Shown: positions 52,794 to 61,999 of the stretch, piece after piece
Layout: every line of letters starts with the position of its first letter
Position numbering within the stretch: the first letter of the stretch is position 1
Assembly (NCBI GenBank): GCA_946811695.1
Contig: OX328127.1
Coordinates: 45,828,611-45,892,610, forward strand
DNA: 64,000 nucleotides
Reading direction: 5' to 3'
From: Gonocerus acuteangulatus
Taxonomy: Eukaryota; Arthropoda; Insecta; Hemiptera; Coreidae
The notes under the pieces: model-generated
What the model was told of the DNA's origin: nothing
The model's database searches: none
The model's input: the letters and a program-made list of their open reading frames with translations, nothing else
Program-made: the position numbers and the translations under genes

Positions 52794-55700
52794 CATTTGC
52801 TAGAACAATCTAGGAACTTTTTCTTACCTTAAGTATCTCTAGAACCCAAGATGTTAATAAACAGTTTTTAAGACATTAATAAGTTGGAAAATTATGGATA
52901 TTTATTATCATGGATTTTTACATAAACTTCTTCGACCAGTCGTATTAAATTGAATTGGTCATTTACAGAGCATTTTTTTTTTAACTGTAAAAATGCTCCT
53001 CAGAGTTCTATATATTTCAGATTAATTAACTAATTTAGGAATCTGTCTAAGAAAAAAAAAAAAAAAAAAAAAAAAAAACATTTCGGCATATGACCTTCAA
53101 TGAATAAAATTGTCCCACTTGTCCTTTTTAATTAATTCGAATGTCTCCTAGCCTCTGCATATTGAATGACTTATTGCATAATACAAGTGATTTTTTTCTT
53201 GCTAATAGCTTGAATTTTTTAGGAGGATTGATCACTTGCCCTTGTCTTCACGAAGGGAGGCTAATGCTTCACATGCAAGTTTCTATTCATGTAGATCAAT
53301 TGTTTACACATCTTTTTACCAATTCGAAATTCTTTTTTGATCTTCATGAAACTCGGAAAAGTACAGGTAAGCGATGTGATGTGAACTTTCACGTTTTCTT
53401 TAATATTTTTATTTTCGTTATACTATTTTTCATAGGAATAAATTCATTAGTATTAAATAAAAGGAATTCTTCACCAATATAAAGCAATTCTTTATATGAT
53501 TTAAAAAATCAGAAAGAAAAATAACCCTAAACATGAACAAAAGTAGTACTTTTTCCAATTAAGCTATCTATCTTAAAGAGAGTAGAATACTATATAAACA
53601 GTCTTCTTGATGTAATGTCAGCAATTAAGATCAAAACAAATATATTTTTCAATTAAGATTTAAAATAGTCTAAACTTCAACAAGTTTTAAGAGATTATTG
53701 AACAATGTGGGAATTACAGTCTATTTTTATCTTTAATCAATAGCCACCAATTTGCACCTAGCATTCTTTCCTAAAATATATTATCCTGTTAACTGGGGAA
53801 TAAACTTCAGTTTGGCTTGTTTTCCAAGGGACAATTATTTCTTCATAATTATAAGTAATATCATCACACATCAAATAATAAAAGAAAATCATTTTTAACT
53901 GGTAAATTTCATTTATTTCAACAACATAGAATATAAAAATTAATTCAATGCAATAAAAAAAGCAATTGAACAAATTTAAATGAACAAAATTTAATATATA
54001 TATCTTGAAGCAATGCGGCATATACTAAGTTACCAAATTGTCATCTTTAAATTTCTCAAAATAAAAAAGGCAAAGGCAATCTTTTTGTTTGTTTCTTTCA
54101 AATGTAAATCCAGATTGCGGCAGAAATGGAAAAGGCGGTCAAATTATTCACTCATTTTCCCACTCAACAGTTGTCGATTTTGTGTCTATAACATCATCTT
54201 CTGATTCCACATCATCCATCCTATCCTTGAACAAGTTGTTATCGCTTTCTTCTGTACTGCTATTGCCGCTTATAATTCGACATAATTTAAGCAAAGGACA
54301 GGTGTCTTCCGGGTAATATTCCATCATCATTCTCCAGAAATTCACAAATATTTTCTGATGGAAAATAACTATTAACAATATATTGAAAAAATGAATAAAT
54401 ACCCAAGTAAGCAAGTTATTACTAATCTGTAAAACGCATGTCTGATTGCACAAATGTAAAGAATATCCACATGTATAACCACAATAGGATTAAATTGATA
54501 ATAAATAAAAGGATTTAATAGGTAAGGTATAAAATAATGTAGATAAGCCAGCATTCAAAATTTCCGTGACGCAAAATTTCATCATGTCCATTGCAGTAGG
54601 AGTTAATGTATGACACAATATTATATATTCAGTATATTTCAGTTAATAGGTTAAGTAATTACTTTAAAAAGTCCCCTAAAGTATAATTATTTTTTTTATT
54701 TTTCCAAACATTTTTTACCTCATTTATTACGACATTCTTGGACAAACAATGGGTGGAGTGAATAAAAGCTAGAATCTAACAGGTAGAATCTAGCCCTTAG
54801 ATGTAGCTCTCTCAATACGGAGTGAATAAACAAGAGCTACTTCTAGGTAGGAAGATCTAAGTAAGTTAGTCTCATCTCCTGATAAACTAAGGAAATTCTA
54901 AGGGTAGCTGTTGCTAGGTCCTAGCTGCAGCTAGGATTCCTACCTCCCCTGTCTCATCCCTGTTCCTTCCTGTCAGGGTTTGTTGCTTGTCTCTCTCCTC
55001 ATCGGGCTGCGTGTGTCTTGTGCAACTGTCGACACGCATGGGCCCTAAGAGGGGGGGGGGCAGAGGGGGCTGCAGTCCCCTCTGAAATCGGTAAAGATTT
55101 GTCAAAAAAAAACCATAAAAATAAATTAAATGAGACCACTTTGGTCAGAAAAAATAATTTCTTTTTGGTGCAATATCATTTTAATTAGCTAACTATTCCA
55201 AGATCTAGATTGATAATATTCCATACCCCCAAATGCTCTCAGCCCTCCCCCCAAATACTCCCAGCCCCTCCCGAAATTATTTTCTATATACGCTATGCCG
55301 ACCTGGATCGGTCACTTTTTATAACAGTATTAGTCAATGATCCTATGGTAATGGAAAAATCTAAATTACTAGCTGCTATTAAAGAAAGAAAACCTGCTTG
55401 GGACAGCATTAGTAATGAATTTTCCATAGGGCGAAAGGTCAAGGTTAAATAAGTTGCTGAGTAACATTAAATCAAGCATAAAGAAGAAAACCAACCAAAA
55501 AGCCACCGGCAATAAGCCTATAAAAGTGAAGCAGTGAGGAAAATATTTTTACAAATTACTGATTAAGGGCAAAAATTCCAGTAAGAATTCAAATGGATTC
55601 ACCGACTCATCGACAAGCGTCGAACAAGGAAGTAGGAACCCAGCACTGCTTCACAACAAATTGCAAATAAAAAATTGAAAAAGTGCAAAAATGGTTGAGG

Positions 55701-58700
55701 TTTACGGCACGGAAGAAAAAACATATCTATCTACTCCAGAACTTCAAAGAATCGTTTTACTCCAGAAAATGCAGCTAAACAAGATGAAAATAGAACAAAA
55801 CAACAAAATCAAGATACGTTCAAAATAGAACGTCTTGACGCATATAATACTCCTTTTTCTTACGAAAATGCATAAACGCCGCCATGATTGAGTGAAAAGA
55901 AACGACCAACTAAAAAGCTAGCATGAGCCAGACCAGACTAGCTTTTTCCTTAGCAAATGCTACCCTTAGAAGCTAGTCAGAGCTCTTTATTCACACCTTC
56001 TACCTAGCTGCAGCTAGGAATCATGATAAACTAAGCAAGTGCTAGGCCTAGTTGGAGCTAACCTTTTTATTCACTCGGCCCTTAGCAATTGCTTGGAAAA
56101 TACTGAGTTCTAGCAATTGCTAGCTTTTATTCATTTCACCCAATATCTAGGGTGTATATTTCTTATTGCATTTCATACTGTTCTGAAAATACTTTTTAAT
56201 GGACTCACTATGCAAGGCTCCACCTTTGCTAATTGTTACTATTATTTCCTTCTTTCATTAACTCAAAAATAAAATAAAGTTTAATTTAATGAATTTTTAT
56301 GTTCTAGATGTTAAGCAATCCGCTTGGGTTACCAATCCTTCAACTAATCAAAAAGGCCGTACAGTTTCATTAACAGTACAATTGGCTCAAGCTATTGGTC
56401 CTAAATGTGCTCAAGTGACCGAATCACAGGTATATAAAAACAAATTTTCATTAGTATTATTTTGGGCATATGAAAGTGGTCCACGTTCTTAATGTCCAAT
56501 GTTCTACATTCTATATTGGGAGACAGATACCAATTAAGATATCAAACCAATTTTTGATTAATAAAAAATCATCCCAATGGTTATATGGCAGATCGATCGT
56601 ACTTTTTCATTCTTAAATAGATACAAATAAAATTAAACATAGGTTATATATTGTGGTTTCAAAACAAAAAAAAGGACTCCGTTTTTTGTTTTGAAACCTT
56701 GACATTCTTCATTGCCACAATGAAAAAACTCCATAGCTTATCACGAGAAAGCCAGGGGGTCTTTATAAGACCATTACCAGTAAACTATTAAATAGGTTAA
56801 ATATTTAAATGTATTAAATATTTTGTTATCAAATATATACTTAACTCTATTTTTGCATTTCATTGAAACTAAAATTTTGACTTCCTTTTCAATAACAAAG
56901 TTTTTTTGTTTGTTTTTTTGTACAAGTTATCTATAGTTTACCTTTCAGTTTTTTCTAACCAAATAAGGAAAATCCATTGCCTTAATGGCAATCGTACCCA
57001 CAGGCTTAGGCTGGGAACGCTGAAGTTTGCACCTTAATGCTCATTATTATTTATATATCAATCCAGTAACAGACCATGAGGGTCCAGAGAGACAGATACT
57101 GTAGAAGTATCTGATTCTTGATCATAAAATAAACTAAGGAAATAGTGTGGTCAGTACTATGGTCCGCCTGATTTTTCTTTTTGCTTGTATCTATTAAAGG
57201 CTGAGTGAGGCTAGGGATGGTCTGGGACCCTGGTTCCCACCCTCTAACAACACTAGAAGATAAACTCTTTGGTGCAGGTCAGAGTTTCAAGCTTGAGTCT
57301 TCCACAGCATGAGTCAAGAGTTCTACCAATGACCCAAACTCACCCCAACACTTATTATAATACTGATATTTATTAGGTTTATTAGTTTTCCAGTGACACA
57401 GGCTTGGTCTGTGGTTATTTTTGATTTCTGTGCAACAAAGCTTATTATATATCATCCTTAACTTTTAAAAGTAATGTATTATGAAAATATATACCTGGAA
57501 TTCTTGACCATTAACTCTTACACCACGAAGTACCAATATATTGGCGGTGAACAGCTTTGGCCCAGATGACAAAGTACCTATATATTGGTGGTGAGCAGCC
57601 GTGCTCCAGATGATAGGAGTGTGCGCCACAGAAGGTAGAAACGGCAAAGGAATCGTGCCCAGCATTTAATAGCCTTAAAACGGGCCCCTTGCCTATTACC
57701 ACCCTCCCTAGGCCATCAAGATCAGAATATCCCCACGAGCCTCTGGGGTTTTGCAATACTGTGGGGCTCGCAAGATGATGCTCGGGGACAGGGGTTACCT
57801 ACTACACACAGCTTCTGTCCAGGAGCTGAGTGCTGTGAGTCTTGCTTAGTCCACCATATTCTGGACACTAAACTCCAGTGCTTCCGACTATAGTACCACT
57901 ACATTGGGACAGGCGAACCACAACGTAGCCCCTGTCCAGCACCAGCAGTGGAATGCTCACTGTCTCAAAGGTTAAAAACCCCCTACGGTATCCCTCCAGA
58001 GGAGAACAGGCAGGGACTTACTGAACTCTTGATGGACGTCGGGTCTCATGCCCATATCATAGCCCATCATTGTTAGCCATGCCGGTTGAACAAGGGCCCT
58101 AACGAATGCCAGATCCCAAGTCGAACAAGCACTCCTAGACAGCCAGGACGTGGGGTAGACCTCCAGTGATGAGTCGGCCTCGGATTCTGGTGGTCCCCCC
58201 CCCCCTGCAGAAGCAGGTTGGGCCCTAGCCTCCTCCGCTGGACTGCTCCAGATGATAAATTACCACTATATTGTTGCATGCATTTCAGTCCGACCTTATT
58301 AAAATTACATGGGTGAGACTTCTGTGAAGAAAAACCCCAGAATTGCTATTTTGTAACTTACTGGATCCCAGCATCTATCAGTTGTATAGTTTCTTAACCC
58401 TATGGAAACTGCGGCTGGCGTGTGACCTTGGGTATCTGGTTATGGGACCCTCCCAATACATTATTATAAATTATTAGTTCACAGGTTCATAACTGACATG
58501 GTGACCTAATATTAAAACTGGAATATCTGTACCCAGATTAATTTATTGTTACTAAGAAGACATACAGTGAAGAAGATAGATAAACACCATTCGGATAAAT
58601 AGATGCATCATTCTACCCAGTGTGTACGCTACTTATCTATCTCTCTATCTCTTCACCAGGGTGAAGCCCAATTGTTAATTGACTTATACGTAATTAAGTT

Positions 58701-61700
58701 TATGTGGTAAAATGTATAGCTAAGTGCATTGTACCTATCTCCTAATTAAAAAAAAAAAAATAATATATATATACCATATACAAATATGCTAATGTAAACA
58801 TATTTTTGTTTTAAACTTTCCAGAAAATGTTACCATGCAGTAAACCTGGTGAAATTTATGCAATTGAAGTAGAAGCGTGTAATGCAGGAGTACCTTACGC
58901 TGACGCTTTCTATATTACAACTCATTATTGCCTTACTAGAGGTACAGATCCAAATACTTCAACTCTTGCGACTTATTGTCAAATAAAGTATAGGAAGTCA
59001 GTTTGGGGGCTTGTCAAGAGTAAGTTTTCTCAAATTTATATATTTTTAAATTTACAAATTCGCCATTTATGACTATTATCTTCAGTTTTGTCAGAATTTT
59101 TAGTTATTTTTCAGTAGTAATCACTGTCTTAAAAATATGTTGGCAAATTTCTTTCACATCAGGCTGTAAATAAAGTTCTCCTTTTTATACCCTCTAAGTA
59201 ATTTTCATAAAAAAAAATATTGTGTTCACTGAATGTTCTGATCCCTCCCCTCAAGGTTTAAATATATATTTTAATTTTAGTTTTTTCTAATATTAGCGTT
59301 GCTGCTTCCATCTCCAGCAGTAGGTCTTTTACAAAAAGTGTGATATTTTGCCAGAACTCCATTGGCTTCTTCAGACTAGAATCCATGATAGTTAGTTTTT
59401 AATGTTTTCATACAAATACATTTTACTGTACTGAAAAATATGTTTAATAAGTTTTTTGGGCACATACAAAAGAATCGACTAATATTGATGCTAGTTTAAA
59501 GAAATGCTTTTTGTAATTAAAACTACTACTGGAGATGGAAGCTGCTAAACCAGTAATATAAATACTTCCTAGTGAATAGTTCTTAGGCAGAAATTAATTA
59601 ATTTTGTTTATGCAAATATAAGTTTAACAAACGATTAAATGATTTTCCTTGGATATACAAAATGCTAAAGTTTTGACAGGAAATGTGTCAGCATGTTTCT
59701 TTTACAGTGTTCATTTTGGGTGCACAGATTTTTATCGATTCTATCTTGGCCTCTTCAGTGCAGGCAGAATTTGACATTGACACCCCCAAAAGTAGAATCC
59801 TGGTGAAACATTGTGCTCTCAAAATGGACATTATTGGAGAAAATAGCCATGAATCAGAAAAAAATGTATTTACTTTGTAATTGTTTTCTGAGTTTTATTA
59901 AAATTATTCTGTTATATGCGTTGTTTTGCTCTTCAAATGTTCAACCCTATTTTACTCATTTTATATTTCGTTACAATAAAATTAAAATAATACACACAGA
60001 TTATAAAACATTTTTCTATAACATTTTTAATTATTTTTTACCAACTTCAGATTATATTGAAAAGCATTGTTGGTCTGGCCTTGAAGAGTACTATAGTTCA
60101 TTGATTAAGGCGCTTAAGGAAGAGTGCGAGAGAACAAGAAGAGCAATGGAGTCAGGAGTTGTTGGAACTAAGCAGAAAGTGAGAAGGCGACGCCAAACAA
60201 AACCTGTACTCCTCCCTCCTCCGATTGCTGAAGAACCTCTTATTCAACCTTTAGCTATTCCCCAGGTATTTGTTAACACATTTTAAAATGAATATGTATC
60301 TCAGGGAATAGGATTATCTGCTTGCTTATAAAGGCAGTTTCAACAGATTTCATCTGTCAATGCTCTATAAGACTGAAATCACAAAGCCAATTATACCATT
60401 TGGCATCCTCTAATTTGTATAAACCTCAAAATTAAGAGTCAAAAACTTAATGTATTAAACCACTGTGCAATATATAGGGCAGGATAAGTCATCAGTGACT
60501 TCATTTTAAAATTTATCGTATTTAGAAAAATTAATTCGTTAGGGATTTGTACTGAGAATCTTCTATTTTACGCTCAGGAGCATTGCTAATTATGCTTTTG
60601 GGTTTTATATTATAGCCTGGTATTTTTTCTATACATTTTATTTTGAAAATTGTCACTTGCGGTTTATACCGTCCGCGGTTTATACAATGGTTTAATAAAT
60701 ACCTTCATTTTGGTAACCCGCGACAGCCAACAATTTATACCACTAACAGCCTTTACTTCAACATAAATGTTTTAGGTCATCTACTACCTTCCAGAGACCT
60801 ACCGTTAATCTCATAAACTACCCTAAAACACCACTAGTTTAGCTTTTCATCGTTAAAAAAACCTTACCTACATCTTGAGGATACTCTTTTTTTTTTTATT
60901 ATAAAATTCCAAAACTGTTACATCCCTTTTGAGGATTAAATTTTATATTACAAATCTTAGTTATGAACACGCAGCCAAAAAGTGACAATTTAATAATGCT
61001 TGCCATCCAGAATCTTATAAATTATGAAATTCTTGATTTAAAGGGTGGTTCTTCTAAGGGTGTTTCATCCATGTAATATATTCACCCATTCATTAGTAAT
61101 TTCCTGGTCTAAAGAATTGTTAGGTCCGATAAGAAGAGTTTGCTAAAATAATTTTAAACAAAATGGGGTTCCTGAACAAAATTGGAGATAAACTAAATTG
61201 TAATTTTTTACTCATCTCTCTCTCCCTTAAGAAGGATTATTCATTGTAATTAATGAAGATAAGAAAAGTATCTAATCTTTAAAAATGGCAAAAATATACA
61301 ATAAATGAACTAATCCAGAACCTGGATTTGTAAGGGCTATGCCTGATAAGAAACATTCTTTCAATAAATCTAGAATTGTTTTTATTTATTTCAAATCCCT
61401 TATCAGCCACTAATTTAAATGAGCTACTTAAAGTGATTTAAAGAAATATTTGTAGAGAAATTTAGCAATTAAGATATTGAAAACTTTAGTTTATTTAAAT
61501 ATTCCTACAGAATTTACATATTGAACTTTTTATTTATTACAAAATAAAGTAGGCAACATATAAATGTATTTGTTTAATTACATTAAATATTAATAGTAAA
61601 TCATGGAAGATTGGCAAACCTTGAAATTGTGTTTTTGATTTTTCAATATTGTATTTTATTGAAATAGAGAAATATCGTTTGCTTTAGGCTCCAATGCCAC

Positions 61701-61934
61701 AACAGACTGACACTCTGGCTTGGATTGTTTTTGGTGTCCTGTTCCTACTACTTGTTTTTAATGCTGCTTTATATTATAAACTGTGGGGTCTGGAACAATT
61801 CGAAAGAAATTTTGAATCTAATGAAGAGGCTTATGATATTTTAAGGTACATAATTAATTTTTGTTGTGTATATTTATCAAAGGAAACTCTGTTCTTTAAT
61901 ACACATTAAACATTGAAATTGATTTGTCACATAT

Positions 61935-61999
<65 letters not shown>

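Larger units (their letters stand above)
54751..56141. mobile_element. TIR element with repeated GAGTGAATAAA ends
   Basis: The left end GGGTGGAGTGAATAAAAGC and right end GCTTTTATTCATTTCACCC are inverted. The GAGTGAATAAA / TTTATTCAC motif recurs twice near the left end and three times near the right, mixed with many GCTAG/CTAGC motifs and a TAGCTGCAGCTAGGA palindrome near both ends. Internal coding is a Myb/SANT-like remnant. A PIF/Harbinger link is possible because those elements carry a Myb-like second gene, but no transposase remains. Confidence 0.65.
53367..56307 (+). other. Aster intron 8
   Basis: A 2.9-kb intron. 53367-54750 is AT-rich with short frames only. A 1.39-kb TIR element with a nested MITE occupies 54751-56141. 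Confidence 0.7.
56430..58823 (+). other. Aster intron 9
   Basis: A 2.4-kb intron with a tRNA-derived SINE (57060-57353), a tandem-repeat element with a GC-rich nested insertion (57511-58300) and a LINE 3' end (58660-58757). 56430-57059 is AT-rich with an inverted AAACAAAAAA/GTTTTGAAACC pair near 56655-56695. Confidence 0.7.

Noticed and set aside
59683..59880. Possible extra Aster exon
   Set aside because: Exon 10 joins exon 11 directly in frame with the conserved VKNYIEKHCWSG sequence; inserting this segment would break the domain.
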